A DNA stretch of 64,000 nucleotides from positions 106,352,366 through 106,416,365 of the forward strand of contig OZ021721.1 of NCBI GenBank assembly GCA_963978545.1, written 5' to 3'. Every line of letters starts with the position of its first letter. Positions within the stretch are counted from its first letter, which is position 1. Made by a program: the position numbers and the translations under genes. The notes under the pieces were generated by a model. It saw nothing but the letters and a program-made list of their open reading frames with translations, had not been told where the DNA came from and searched no databases. Source of the DNA: Linyphia triangularis. Taxonomy: Eukaryota > Arthropoda > Arachnida > Araneae > Linyphiidae. Below, piece after piece: positions 1 to 12,189 of the stretch.

Positions 1-539
1 TGAGTCGTTTTAATTCATGCTACAAAAAATTCATACAGGATATTTTTGCAAAATTGTAATGTAAAATAGAATGTTTCCATATGTTTCTAATAGATGGCAG
101 CACGTTTGAAATTATTTATTTTGTGGTGCTTGGCTCTTGAGAGTTATGAACTCAATTGAGAAAGATCATAATCGTTCCAGTGCCTGGATTGATTGAATGA
201 TATTTTAAAATATTTAATATGTTTTTCTTTAAAAAAAAAAGAAAAAAAAAAAAAAGGCCTACGTATTAATTCAGAACCAATTAATATTTTTTATAAATGC
301 AAATAACTTTGTTCCCGTTAGTATAAGAGAAGTAGCTAAGAGGATGAGCAGTGATGGTTCGTGCACTCCAACCAGTACAGCCAGGCTGCATATAAATTTA
401 TTAGTTGAAAACTAAAATTAGATATTTTACAATTTTCTAAAGTGAAGATCCAATTTCTAAGGTAAGTGTAAAAAAATCCTATAAATAGCAAACTAGTTGC
501 CTCATACTCAATTCACGAGACCCCCCCCCCCCCGGTTTC

Positions 540-800
540 AATCAACCCAAACTGATAATTTTCCTCCGAATAGCAGCCGTGTGTTCCTGAAACGCGTTTC
601 GGCTGCGACGTTGCCATGGTAACCGATGGAACGCAACAAAACCTTTTCCCTCCATTTAATGTGTAGCGAGACAGCCAGTTCAGTAGTTTTTCAGCTGCTC
701 TTAAGAATTCGATGAACTGATTGGCTCCGCATATGAGAATCAGCGTGGGTGGGGTGAATCAGTGATAGTGTGAGAGGTTTCAGTCCTCTTGCTATGAACT
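540..800 (+). promoter_or_regulatory. GC-elevated promoter-like island
   Basis: A block with several CpGs and far higher GC than its surroundings, just after a run of 13 C (521-533). It holds the perfect X-box listed separately. About 220 bases downstream, an ATG in a fair context (1016-1018) is followed at once by a GTAATG donor-like sequence at 1023, as a short first coding exon would be. The two nearest acceptor-like sites (about 1228 and 2345) both give early stops, so no gene model is supported. Confidence 0.35.
610..623. promoter_or_regulatory. Perfect X-box (RFX transcription factor site)
   Basis: GTTGCCATGGTAAC matches the palindromic RFX consensus GTNRCC-N0-3-RGYAAC in both halves with a 2-base spacer. 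RFX sites of this kind sit close to the start of ciliary and sensory-neuron genes in animals. It lies inside the GC-elevated island rather than in random AT-rich DNA. Confidence 0.6.
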
Positions 801-1390
801 TTTTACGTGGTTATGTGGTATGGTAGTTTTTATTTACAAAAATTGTTTAGTTGGCCATGTTTGATTGTCAGAATTAAAAAGAGAGTTTGGAATAGTACTG
901 GTCTGGATATAGTGAATTAAACAAAAAGATTGCTTTGTGAATAGACGCTTCATGCAATTACTCATCAAAGCAGAACTGTTTTTAAGTAAACAAGAACTTA
1001 CATTTAGAGGCCAAAATGAGAGGTAATGTTTTTTTAATCAAAACTATACAGAATGATTTGTATTGATGATTTGTAGTAATGATTTGATTAATTGTTCTTA
1101 TTTTAAAATGTTATGTCATAAATGTTATTATTTTGTACAAATTGAAACGACTGACTTCGATTTGAGTATTACTATCTTACTTTAGAATAGAACACACTAT
1201 CTTACTTAAAGCAATTTTAAATTCGCAGGTTGTTCATGGGTCCACTAGCAAGTTACTTATTTTTACTTAATGAATAAGGTTTTCACTTTTTTAATGATAC
1301 TAAATTAACATGTTTTATGCCATTAGAAAACTAGTGAACTAACCTCACTGATATTTTGTTATGAATTTATATATCTGCATGGTCTTATAT

Positions 1391-1640
1391 TTTTGAAGTA
1401 GGATAAAGATGTTGAAATATATTTTTTTAAATAGCACATTTTTGAAGTAGGATAAAGATGTTGAAATATATTTTTTTAAATAGAACATTTTTGACGTAGG
1501 ATAAAGATGTTGAAATATATTTTTTTAAATAGAACATTTTTGAAGTAGGATAAAGATGTTGAAATATATTTTTTTAAATAGAACATTTTTGAAGTAGGAT
1601 AAAGATGTTGAAATATATTTTTTTAAATACCACATTTTTG
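1391..1640. repeat. 49-bp minisatellite, about 5 copies
   Basis: The landmark GAAGTAGGATAAAGATG recurs at 1395, 1444, 1493, 1542 and 1591, an exact 49-base period. Copies differ by single bases (GACGTA in the third, AGCACA or AGAACA at the junctions). No coding capacity. Confidence 0.95.
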
Positions 1641-3440
1641 TAATTATATTTTCATGTATTGTTATATGAATTTATGTTTAAATTAGATTTTTTAAAATTG
1701 GATTTACAATTTTTTATTAAATAATATTATAAACTGTTTAGTAAAAATTTATTAAATAATATTTGTATAATTTTATATAATCATAAAAATTATAATATTT
1801 TTTCCTTTTATTTATGTTTTGCGAATAACTTTCGTCCCTTTAGAATGAATTAAACAAGTTATTTTGTCTCAAAATTAACTATTTAGATAATGTTAGTAAA
1901 TATTTAGATACATTTTTCAAACAATATACAGTAAAACTTCAATTGTATTCACAACAAAAAAACACTATTACTTTTTTATGTTATGAATGCAATTGAATTT
2001 TTACTGTATGTTGTTTAAATAATAATTTTTTTTTTATGGATTGATTAATATACTTCCTATAGACTTCAAACTTTGTTAATGAATATTTTTGAGAAAAAAA
2101 AAATCAATCCGATGAAAGTAACTTTTTATAATTACATAACAAAAGTCTATTTTAAAAGTAAGTTATTTACTTATACATTCAATGTATATAAATTACTATA
2201 AAAGTACATTGATTACCTAAATTAGTAATTACTAAAACATGACTTGTTATATTAGTAGTCGAATCGTCGTGATTCTAAGTAAGTTTATAGAGTTGAGAAC
2301 TTACTAAATAACTTATCCCTTATCAAACACCTATTTAAATTGCAGGTCCCGAAAATGGATTTTGAGAGCCTAGCTAAAAATCGTATATTAATACAATTGC
2401 TATATAAGTGAAAATAGTTCTTACTTAAGTTCATAGAGGGCAGCACAAGCTACCCGTACAATATTTGCACTCGAGTTGTTTTAGCTGATACGTCAGATTG
2501 CAATAGCATGATATAATACATTTTTCAATGTTTTAACCGTTGGTTAGTCACGCGGTTGATAAATGTCCCATACAATCTCAATTTTTCAATAGATGGCAGC
2601 ATATAATCAAAGCCTTCTTACAGTTTTTTTAAGTAATTGTAAATATATTTTTTACTTTGTTCTGTTCAATAACGTTGTGTTTTTAATTAAAATATCCACT
2701 TACCTTGATATTTGATCACGAATTTAGTGGTAGGTACGAAAATTTGAATTTGGTGGACACGAAAATTTTGAATTTGGGCTACGAACCGCGAGGCAAAAGG
2801 TCGCGTGCCTTACAAAAGGTTAATCAGGGAAAATGTAAATCTACTGAGAGGGAATATTGGCAACTTCAAGCACTGCATCTTAATGGAAGAAAATACTCAA
2901 AGTTTATAGATGTTGTAAGACAGAAATGAAATATGACAACAAAGATTAAAAAATAACACAATTCAGCAGGAAAAAAAAAGTTTTTTGAACTGCTTTCTAA
3001 AAAACATTAGATTATTAGATTTTAATTTAGACATTTAGACAGGCCTATGGAAAATTACATTTTTCTCAATCAGTAACGGCTATTTTGGGTAATGAAACAG
3101 GTGAAAAAAAGGAGGGGGCAGAGGACACAATGACAAGGTGGAAAAACGGAAAGGGGAGGGGGGAGATTGCAAAAATAAAACTAAATATTTTAAGAAAGCA
3201 TTAGAAAATATTCATTTCGTGATTCAATTTCTTAATCTCTTTGTTTTGTTTGCATAATCTCATGATTGTTTTTACTGACTAGCCCTCGTTTTATGAATGT
3301 GCCGTTAATAAAGCAGGAACGTAACACACACCATGTGATAACTATTTACTCTTAAACCTTTATTTTTATTAATAAATATTAATTCTATTACCTTTGTGTA
3401 TAATTTAACTGGCTAAGAAATGCTATATTTTCAACTTTGA
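1641..3440. other. AT-rich stretch with no recognised gene
   Basis: No splice-bounded coding region or transposon ends were recognised. The short open frame at 2705-2929 has no familiar motif. The phrase ATAGATGGCAGCA at about 2590 also occurs near 91 and 59482 and may be a remnant of a dispersed repeat. Confidence 0.6.
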
Positions 3441-3698
3441 GCAGGGGCGTGCTGGGATATAAAATCAGCCTGGTAATTTTTGTTCTATGCCGGCCCGCAT
3501 TTTCAATATAATGATCAAAAAAATTTTGATAATTGTTAATAATAAAATAATTTCAACAATTAATTAAATGATTAATTTTAATAATTAAATAGTTTTATTT
3601 ATTAATTTCTTTTAATAATTGAATTGTTTTAGTAATTAGTTTAAATCAACATTTTATATTTATGATACCTTTTTTGACTGAACTTGGTTTCCTTAAAC

Positions 3699-3779
3699 CA
3701 GCGTCAGCCAATACGTGGCCCGCGGGCCAGATTTGGCCCGCCACAGATTTTTCTATGGCCCGCCGTCACCACAGAAGAT

Positions 3780-3817
<38 letters not shown>

Positions 3818-4402
3818 GGCAAGAACCATTTTTTTTTTACACATATTTGCAATTTATCCGAAATAATATGTGTTAACTTAACAGAACAGAGTTCTTCACT
3901 ATGTGGCCAAAGAAACTATATGAAGAAGCTTTCAGCAAGATGATTTTCCTCAAGAATTAATTCAGAAATAACTCAATCTCATTTGAACAATCTATTAAAT
4001 GTTTTGCAACAAATACTCCGAAAGACCATCGACTCTATCATAAAATAAAATAAAAGATTTCGACTTCCGTCGTCCCACAATTGGTATAGACAGATTAATA
4101 GGTAATTTGAAAGTATAGTATAAATACTTTTATTAAAAGTTGAATCACATTGAAACAAAATATTCACTTTTTTTTTTAGTTTCATTTACTAATAATGAAA
4201 ACTATAATTTTTTTAATTATTTGAAAAAAATTCAAATATAAATTGTAATTTTATTAAAATAATTTTTTTTCTCCAGTTTTCAGAAATTATACATATTGTT
4301 AAATCGATATTAATTAAAAATACACATTTTGGTGTATACGGCCCGCGAAGAACTCGAACATAAGTCATACGGCCCGCTTCTAAAAGTTAGTAGCGAACGC
4401 TG
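3699..4402. mobile_element. Non-autonomous hAT element, 704 bp, with 8-bp TSD
   Basis: The left end CAGCGTCAGCC and right end (reverse complement CAGCGTTCGC) form short terminal inverted repeats, flanked on both sides by the identical octamer CCTTAAAC (3691-3698 and 4403-4410). An 8-bp TSD with CA(G)-type termini is the hAT signature. GGCCCGC repeats near both ends are typical of hAT subterminal repeats. The interior has a 30-base A run and no intact transposase. The perfect TSD suggests a fairly recent insertion. Confidence 0.9.
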
Positions 4403-4630
4403 CCTTAAACCATTGATTGTTGCAAACACTAAAATTTTTTTTTTAAATAAAGAATGTCCAGGTATCTACCAGACAACTCATTTTTTATAGACTCTGACCA
4501 GCCCGGTGACTGCATCTGTCAACCCTATGAACTGCATGAACCTGACTTTAAATTAAATTGGGATTTAATATCGGACTTGAAAAACGTACTTTTTACTAAA
4601 TTGTCTAGATGAATTTGATTCTAACTGTCA

Positions 4631-5417
4631 CAGGGCCTGATTTAGACATTTTTTTACTGTAGGCCCAACATTCAGAGAGGGGCCCCAATAGCAAATATTT
4701 ATTTCTTTACGTCACAATATTACCAGATCAAGCTACATTCGTTAAGACTAACTTTTTACAATTAAAACTCATAGTTTACTTTCACACGATTTTTTTGTTA
4801 TAATTAGTATGATCTTGATTTGCTCAAAACTTTTGAATTAATGAAGACCCCCCATGAACACTGATTTTAAAGCACACTTTTCTGTATTTTAAACTTACAT
4901 TTTTCCACAGGGTCCACAAATTATATAATAATAAAGATTACTTAATTTTATAACAATAATTGTAAATAATACAGAGTAACCTTTCCACTGTTTCCACGAT
5001 CTCACCAAAAAGGAGGGCCAAAAAAGTCCACGGAAGAGCCTGCAAACCAACCAATCACAAAGACTCTTTCATTTCATAATATAAGAAGTTGTATATGGTT
5101 GGTTGGTGAACATCTCTTTATAAGATGCGAGAGAAGGAGAACAGCGGCGTAATGCCTTTGTCTCCGTGTACATATGAAAAAGTTGTATATGATTGGCTGA
5201 ACCGGAAGGATTTGCTTAATTAGGTTAATCTATCTAACTTAACTCTCTGTGACTATAAAAAATATGGAATTTGCGGATGTGTAACTAAAATTTTTATATT
5301 ATTTTTGTTCAGTACTTCCCATAAAATGACCATTATATTTAAAATTTTCAGAAAACTTTCAAAATTTGGGGGCCCCTAGGGCCGGGCCTAGTGGGCATAA
5401 TGGTAAATCAAGCCCTG
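4631..5417. mobile_element. Second non-autonomous hAT element, 787 bp, with 8-bp TSD
   Basis: The left terminus CAGGGCCTGATTTA and right terminus (reverse complement CAGGGCTTGATTTA) are flanked by the identical octamer AACTGTCA at 4623-4630 and 5418-5425. Subterminal GGGGCCCC blocks occur at both ends. A different family from the neighbour at 3699. No transposase frame is visible. Confidence 0.9.
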
Positions 5418-5425
5418 AACTGTCA

Positions 5426-6235
5426 TTATTCGAGCGACATTTCCAACACATCTAAATTCAAATATAGGTGGGATTGTTTTGTTAGTCTTTCATGGATAAT
5501 ATTTTCAGTGACTTCAATTTTAAATAAAGGAAATAATTATAAATATTAAGAAAGCTGAAACTGTTTAGAAAAAAAAAGTGTTTAATTCTATTGACTTTTA
5601 ATTTTAAATAATTACTCAAATAATTGTGTACATTCAACTAATATTTTGTTTTTGCAATATTTTATTTAGTTGAGAAATGTTATATTTACTATTTGTAATT
5701 AATTTGTGACTTAATTTCAAATTCAAGGAAAACGTTATTTTTAATAACTTTTATTGATTGATTTTTATTCTAACTATGATTATAGAAGTTGCATTTCAAT
5801 TTATTTAAATATAGGTGAGACATTTTTGTTAGGTCTTACATGAATAAGATAGCCAGTGGCTTCGATTTTAAATAAAGAAAATGTAATTTTCCATTTTCAT
5901 TTATATAGCTCTAATTCAAGAGAAAAATCAGCTTTTATTATTACGACCATTAAAACTTATACTTTAAATTTAGTTTGATGCAGAAGAGAATTAGCACATA
6001 CTTACAAACATATTTATTGTTAACTGATTTGTTTATTAAATGTTGACATTCAAACCTTTAAAATCTTTGCATAAGAATACCTAAATATTTAACTTTTATG
6101 GCATGGCACATTTTAAAGCTTAGCTGTATTGGTTTCAATTTATAATTTAAGTCATTGTTCCCTTTCTATGATTGTTAATGCTGAACATATTTAGATGGGA
6201 TCATTTGTATGAGACTACCATTAACAAAAACAAGG
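5426..6235. other. AT-rich spacer
   Basis: Nothing identifiable: no ORF with family motifs, no TIRs and no tandem repeat. Two loosely similar segments near 5460-5570 and 5810-5890 (ATATAGGTG then a TTTTAAATAAAG-like phrase) hint at an old duplication. Confidence 0.5.
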
Positions 6236-6387
6236 TTTAAAATTTTAGATTAAAATATTCATATTTAAATTTATTAGTAATTTCAAAATAAATACAAATC
6301 AATTCATTGGGATAAAAACACTTAAAGATAGTAGGTTGAACATTTTTAGGTTATTTGAATTTTGACTCAGGAAAGTGACCGGCATGA

Positions 6388-7320
6388 CAGGGGCGTAGCT
6401 AGAAATTTTTTTCGGGAGGGGATATAAGTCCACAGTAAATAAAAATAATAAATTTTTTTGGTTGATGCCTATTGTATATGCATTTAGTAATCGAAATAAC
6501 GGGTACTTATTTCTACATATGTTTAGAAACTAAAAATTTAAGATAAATTTCCCATTTTAAACAAAAAGTTTCTTTGATTTTTATGTTCTAATATAGACTG
6601 AGAGGCGACTGCAATTTTTGGACCTCATTGAACATCATTCTGAATTTTTTATAGAAATTAGAGAAAAGTGAGTAGATTACGAATCCACTGGTCTGCCGTG
6701 GCAAAAATGGCCGAAACTGGTCAAAAATCGACTTTTAATAAGTTGAACTAAATCCAATTGCCAAATGCGCCATAACTTGCCAAATAATGAGCATTTTTTT
6801 TTATTTGGTAACCCTCACTCTTTAATTTTCAATTGAGAAGGTTGCAGACGATTCAGATATCTGGCGATGGTCTACTTGCATCTATTAAAAGGGTGCCAAG
6901 TTGGCAAAAAATATTACGTCACTTATGACGTAACTCATGTCGCCAATTTGGCTTACTTTTAAAATATATAAGTTTTCCAAGCCAAGATCAGAATTCGTTG
7001 GCGCTTTTTCTCATTGAAAATCAAAATGCAGTGGGTTACCAGATGAAAAAGTTTGTTCTATTTTTGGCAAGTTATGACATATTTGGCAATTGGATTTTAG
7101 TTCAACTCATTCCAAGTCGATTATTGATCAGTTTCGGCCATTTTTGCCACGGCAGACCAGTGGATTCGTAATCTACTCACTTTTCTCCAATTTCTATAAA
7201 AAATTCAGAATGATGTTCGATGGGGTCCAAAAATTGCAGTCGCCTCTCGGACTAATAGCAAACAGAACAATTTCGGGAGGGGATACATCCCCATATCCCC
7301 CCCCCCTGGTTACGCTTCTG
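6388..7320. mobile_element. hAT-like element (CAGGGGCGTAGC type), 933 bp
   Basis: Begins CAGGGGCGTAGCTAG and ends, as reverse complement, CAGAAGCGTAACCAGGGG; CGGGAGGGGATA recurs near both ends. The flanks CGGCATGA (6380-6387) and AGACATGA (7321-7328) each differ by one base from CGACATGA in the uninterrupted paralogue near 14406, so an 8-bp TSD is supported by an empty site. The body is mostly the nested foldback at 6596-7252. Confidence 0.8.
6596..7252. mobile_element. TA-flanked foldback element, family F1, 657 bp
   Basis: Left end GACTGAGAGGCGACTGC and right end (reverse complement GTCCGAGAGGCGACTGC) are flanked by TA on both sides. The arms continue inward for about 200 bases or more (GTCTGCCGTGGCAAAAATGGCC mirrored near 7150), so the element is a long hairpin. 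A close copy is at 32469-33119 and a decayed one at 22253-23138. TA flanks suggest Tc1/mariner-superfamily mobilisation. No protein is encoded. Confidence 0.85.
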
Positions 7321-8056
7321 AGACATGAGGTTATCATTAAATTAGTTTTGATTAACTGAACATAGTAATTTGACATTCTTTATCGCTTGGCATTGCAACA
7401 TCATTATTTTTCAACGTATGGGTATGTGTATTAATATGATATTTGTTTATTTAAATATTTATTTACGCTGTCAAGTACAAACATTATGAACATTGTTTCT
7501 ACTTCTATCTATGTTTAATACAGGTTAAGATAAAATATTAAAATTTGGCATTTCTGTAAGAAGTAATTATTTTTGCGAGATACCAAATTTTTAGGTTTCT
7601 ATCAATGTTAGATGAAAAAAAACATTACTTTTCAAATGTAATTTTACATCTATAAAAGACTTTAACTGAAAGTTTCCATTATATGGGTTTAATAAAGTAT
7701 CAAGTTTATTTCATAATTATTGAACACGCATTTCTGTAGTAAAATTCAATAGAAAATTAAACAACGAAATAGGAATTTCAATTTTAAAATGTATTTTAGA
7801 AACATAAAATCAATGCGATGGTTTTATATTTATCATATATTTTATTTGAGAACCTGAAAGGTTTTCATATCTTTAGAACTAACTCCTACAAAATCCTACA
7901 TCAATAAAAACTAACGTTAAGTAGCATAAAAGACATCTCTACAGAAAAGGACGAAGTTTGATATTTCTTGCATTGACTATTCACAGAAATAAGCAAGAGC
8001 CATACAGCAACAAGCTGAAAGTAACTATTTTATTTAAAGAAAAAAAAATAGTGCGC

Positions 8057-8165
8057 ATTTTATGAACACATAATTAAAATTGATTAAATAAGAATGTATT
8101 TTGTTTAAATAATATGTATTTTATGAACACATGATTGAAATTGATCAAATAAGAATGTATTATGA
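8057..8165. repeat. Small tandem duplication, period about 61 bp
   Basis: ATTTTATGAACACAT followed by GATTGAAATTGAT-type sequence and AATAAGAATGTATT occurs twice, at 8057 and 8118. Two diverged copies. Confidence 0.7.
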
Positions 8166-8286
8166 GCAATGAATATATTTAAATAACTCATTTAAATTTT
8201 ACCTGTTGAGTTTTTTGTTCTTGTTGTAACATTTTCATAAATAATAAAAGCTAAATATAATATGAATGATATATGTAATAAATATA

Positions 8287-9047
8287 CAGGGTGTCTCTAA
8301 ACTCCTGGTACAAACGCTAGGGGGTGATAGAACACATCAAGACGAGTAATAGTAAATAGGAAACCAAGGGTCCTAGACGTATTCCAAAGGAGATAGGCGC
8401 CATCAAAGTTTAGGGTCCCAAATTGCAAATGATCATAAAAAAGGGAAAAATAAGTCAATTTATTTGCGGTTTTCGCTGAAATCGTTCTTTAAATTAGTAT
8501 TTTCTTTAAAAAAATTTTTAAAGACAAAGTTCTATACACACACTAGTTGCACACTCGAATCAGTGGCTTTTATGTTAGCGAAAATTTGCATACGCGTTCC
8601 TTTTCTTCCCCATATAACATTTTTATGTTTTTCTTCCAGAAACCACTGCCGATGATTCCAATTATGAGCTCAAAATTTAAGTTAAGGTCTGAGCTTTAGC
8701 AAACTTTTAAAACAGTTAAAAAAAAAAAAAAAAAAAAAACGGTAAAAAAAGTAGTTTTTCGGTACTCCAAAGTCTAGAGCGCCCTCTACCGACATTTTTA
8801 GAACTTTGTCTTTAAATTTTTTTTTAAAGAAAATACTAATTTAAAGAACGATTTCAGCGAAAACCGCAAATAAATCGACTTATTTTTCCCTTTTTTTATG
8901 ATCATTTGCAATTTGGGACCCTAAACTTTGATGGCGCCGATCTCCTTTGAAATACGTCTGGGACCCTTGGTTTCCTATTTACTATTACTCGTCTTGATGT
9001 GTTCTATCACCCCCTAGCGTTTGTACCATGAGTTTAGAGACACCCTG
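8287..9047. mobile_element. TA-flanked foldback element, family F2, 761 bp
   Basis: Arms of about 247 bases (8287-8533 and 8800-9047) are near-perfect inverted repeats and begin CAGGGTGTCTCTAAACTC, with TATA or TA on both flanks. The internal spacer (8534-8799) carries a 20-base A run and GC-containing sequence unlike the arms. Ends of the CAGGGTGTC type are common in Tc1/mariner-like arthropod MITEs. The open frame at 8464-8655 is an arm artefact. Confidence 0.88.
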
Positions 9048-9458
9048 TATATATTACAGTTTTATGAAATAAATTTTAATTATATGTCTATAATATATAA
9101 ATATTTCTTCCTTCAGAAAAGGAAAGAATTACTTTCAAATTTTTTATACTAAGTAGAACTTAGCGTTTTATGGATTGCATTGCTTTGTATGGTTGTGCAA
9201 TGCAAGAAATATCGAGTCTGGTCTTTTTTTTTACAGTGAAGTTTTGAGTGGAATGATCAGTATTTTATAGAACAAAGACTTCCAATATCATGTTTCTCAA
9301 TTGCGCTTGTAGTGTGTCACTTGAATTAAATTACCAATTCGTAAAATGAGAATACTTATTACTAATGTTTCAAGAGCTCCGTACACAGCAGCTATTTGTG
9401 TGTGAGCACTGTAACTTTGTTTTCACTCACAATCATTGAGATCGTCCCTTATTCATAT

Positions 9459-10226
9459 TGTTACGAATTTTTGTATATTTGTAAATATTTCGTAGAGTTA
9501 ATTTTGTAAATAGTAATTTATGTACATTTCGCATAAGGCAGTGCAATAGTTCGTCATTAAATTGGCTTCCCTGCTGTGAGCATCTCAATGCTTGATAACG
9601 GGTTTTACAGAGGTAACTCTGGGAAGCGAGTTTCAAGGGGCAGGGCATTTAACATTATGGTAATGGGAATCTCGCCAAATTCGCGAGATAGAGCCAAGTT
9701 GGCTACGGTTTTGGCGACTAATTTTTGTCGCCAAATGTCACCAAACTTGGCAACCATTTGGAGACATTTTCGGTACATGTATAGGTACATGTATCCCATG
9801 TACATGTATAGGACTTTTCGACTACGATCTGGAAAATTGTACAAATTTCTCTCTCTGGAAGTTTCGCGAAGATTCACCTCTCCTATAAAAGCCCGGCCAT
9901 GAGTCAGTAGTTAGTTAGTTGACTGATTTTGAGTCACTGAGTTAGTTGTTAGCTGAGTCCATTAGTTGACTGGAATTACTGAGTCTCAGTGAGCGAACTG
10001 TATTGCATTGTCTTTTGCAGTGATTTAGCAGTTGTTGTCAAGTTTTTAACTGCTGTTTTGTGCTCTATAGAGGTGAAAAGAGCTGTATTGTGTCTACTAG
10101 AACGAGAAGTTCTGGAGCTGTAAGAGAACTGTGAAGAGTTATTTTGGAATAAATTTCTGCAAGTTTTGATCTGCTTTGGCTTCAAATCTTTCGAACCCGT
10201 CCACGCAACGATATGGTTCGTGATCA
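9459..10226 (+). mobile_element. Solo LTR of an LTR retrotransposon, 768 bp
   Basis: Starts TGTTACGAATTTTTGTA and ends CGTGATCA, so it is bounded by TG and CA. It has the internal order of a promoter LTR: a U3-like part with short ACATGTATAGG repeats (about 9775-9812), a TATA box TATAAAA (9884-9890) and AATAAA (10148-10153) about 75 bases before the end. The octamer TTATTCAT lies at 9449-9456 and 10227-10234, directly after the right end but two bases before the TG on the left, so the exact left boundary is uncertain. No internal retrotransposon genes follow. A Ty3/Gypsy origin is likely but inferred from end style only. Confidence 0.72.
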
Positions 10227-10239
10227 TTATTCATTTAGT

Positions 10240-10800
10240 AAGGGTGAGCTCTAAAATTTATAAAAAAAAAATCAATTTTTAGTTTATTATTGTTTATCAA
10301 AATTTAAATTCTTCCATTAAAAAGGATACCTCATTTGTAATAATATCTCAACTAGAAGTATTTTTAATAATTTTTTGAAGACAAAATTGTTAACTATTAG
10401 TGCAAGTAAAGTTATTTTTTAAACGCGTTTTTTCAAAACTACATTTTTCATTATTAATGTACCTTTTTCTCAGAAACTGCATAAACTATTTTCCTAAAAT
10501 TATAGTTCTTTTATGTATCTGTATATACTAAAGTGAGTTTTGTTGTTATTTTAAAAATATTTTCTGTTCCGCTTATTTCGGCAAAAAAAAAACCCCTTGT
10601 GATTTTTACCAAATTTACTTGATTTTCACGAAAATTCATTTTTAAAAAAGTAAATGAATAACAATCAAAAGTTAACTTCAGTAGAATAACAAGTGTCTGC
10701 AAAATGCACTGAAAAAAAAAACGAGTCTTCTATTTCAATTATTTTCTAAGAGAAAGGTACATGAAATATGCCAAATTAACAATACCAGTAAGAGGGTGCC
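10240..10800 (+). repeat. Dispersed ~550-bp repeat (family R), copy A
   Basis: Shares long stretches with copies at 17100 (reverse), 31546 and 34088: GATACCTCATTTGTAAT, CTACATTTTTCATTATT, TACCTTTTTCTCAGAAACTGC, a central GTATATACTAAAGTGAG-like segment and AGTGTCTGCAAAATGCACTG. No coding potential. Copy D is flanked by TTAA, so this may be a TTAA-target MITE. Confidence 0.75.
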
Positions 10801-11172
10801 ATCTCTCCTTGATTATAGTGATCCTTGATCATCATTTATATTTTATGCCAATCTCGCACCTTTGCTTGAAAAGTGACACAATTCAAAATTCTACATTTTT
10901 GAGTTAAAGTGAGTACAGAATCTGCAAGTGAATGACAAGTGTCTGCAAAATGCACTGAAAAAAAAAAAAAACGAGTCTTCTATTTCAATTATTTTCTAAG
11001 AGAAAGGTACATATAATATGCCAAATTAACAATACCGGTAAGAGGGTGCCATCTCTCCTTGATTATAGTGATCATTGATCATCATTTATATTTTATGCCT
11101 ATATCGCACCTTTGCTTGAAAAGTGACACAATTCAAAATTCTTCATTTTTGAGTTAAAGTGAGTACAGAATC
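10693..11172. repeat. 246-bp tandem duplication
   Basis: GTGTCTGCAAAATGCACTG occurs at 10693 and 10939, and the following 230 bases are repeated with few changes, both ending GTGAGTACAGAATC. The duplicated segment includes the right end of repeat-family R copy A. Confidence 0.9.
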
Positions 11173-11342
11173 ACAGGCTACATGGATTTGAAGTTGGAAG
11201 AATAGCGTAAGTCAAATGCAACTTGAATTCAACTTGTAAACGATCTTGTGCCGTTCAACCAGCTTCAAGTACATGCAGTGGGTGATTCTGTACAGTACAC
11301 ATTTTTAATTAAATGAAGAATTTTGAGTTAGGTCACTTTTGT
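11120..11342. repeat. Imperfect inverted repeat
   Basis: AAAGTGACACAATTCAAAATTCTTCATTTTT and GTACAGAATCAC on the left are mirrored on the right by GTGATTCTGTAC and AAGAATTTTGAGTTAGGTCACTTTT, centred near 11230. Possibly the end of another foldback element. No clear TSD. Confidence 0.6.
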
Positions 11343-11929
11343 AGCTAGGGAGCAATGTTATTGTTCGAAGGAGAGTTAGAGAAATTAATTGACTGAGTTA
11401 ATTGAAAGTGAATGAAGTTATTAATTAAAAACGAAACAATACATCCGAAGTTTTGTTATTTCACTTTGAACTATGATTGAAACACCAGTTAGAATTTTTC
11501 AAATTTTGAATTCATTGGTTAGACAAATCCATTTTATTTTGATTATCAATAAAATTATACATTTTCAATATACAAAATAAAATTTTGGCAGGCAAATAAT
11601 TTAATCGTATTTTGCCTTCTGTTTGCTAGAGCGTAGTATTAAAACTTGAAGCTTATATATACCAAAAAGATGAGGATGGTTGAATCAATGCGTGTGTGTG
11701 TTTTCAAATTTACATTTTATTCTTATCAACAAATAGTACTAGAAACTTAATTTTAGTGGTATTGGTAGGTTACACTTTTGGTCTATTACACTGAATTTTA
11801 ATATACGATTTTTAGTGCTGTAAGATATTTTAAACAAATTTTTAAGGAACCTTGACGTATATGTTTCAATCAACCACTTACTCGGGTTTGGTTGAAACAC
11901 TCACTGGGGCAGGTTGGAACACATACTGG

Positions 11930-12070
11930 GACAAATTAAAACACAATTATTTGGTTATTTCAAACATAATTACTTGACTACTATAAACATAATTATTTGA
12001 TTACCATAAACATAATTATTTGACTATTGTAAAAGTACTTATTTGATTATCATAAACATAATTATAACGC
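11930..12070. repeat. Degenerate short tandem repeat (~24 bp)
   Basis: The phrase ACATAATTATTTGATTACYATAA recurs about five times with substitutions, next to the left end of the pogo-like remnant. Confidence 0.6.
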
Positions 12071-12189
12071 TATAATTAAAATGAATAAGGCTTTGCTGAA
12101 TGCTTTATAAGAAAAATTGTATTCACACACTAGTAATATCGTACATACTCATAGTCTTGCTGGGATTGTATTTTATCCAATTGTCACAT

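Larger units (their letters stand above)
6236..7622. repeat. Dispersed repeat, copy 1, split by a hAT-like insertion
   Basis: The segments 6236-6387 and 7321-7622 together match 14270-14695, which is continuous. Shared phrases include ATTCATTGGGATAAAAACA, GATAGTAGGTTGAA and ATCAATGTTAGATGAAAAAA. The 933-bp interruption is the element at 6388-7320. The nature of the parent repeat is unknown. Confidence 0.8.

Noticed and set aside
1016..1024. First coding exon ATGAGAG followed by a donor
   Set aside because: Joining to the nearest acceptor-like sites (about 1228 and 2345) gives stops within ten codons, so no gene model was drawn.
3445..4545. Larger hAT element around the one at 3699-4402
   Set aside because: CAGGGGCGTGCTGGG at 3445 looks like a hAT end and ACTTTGAG/ACTTTAAA could be a decayed TSD, but the proposed right terminus does not match the left one.
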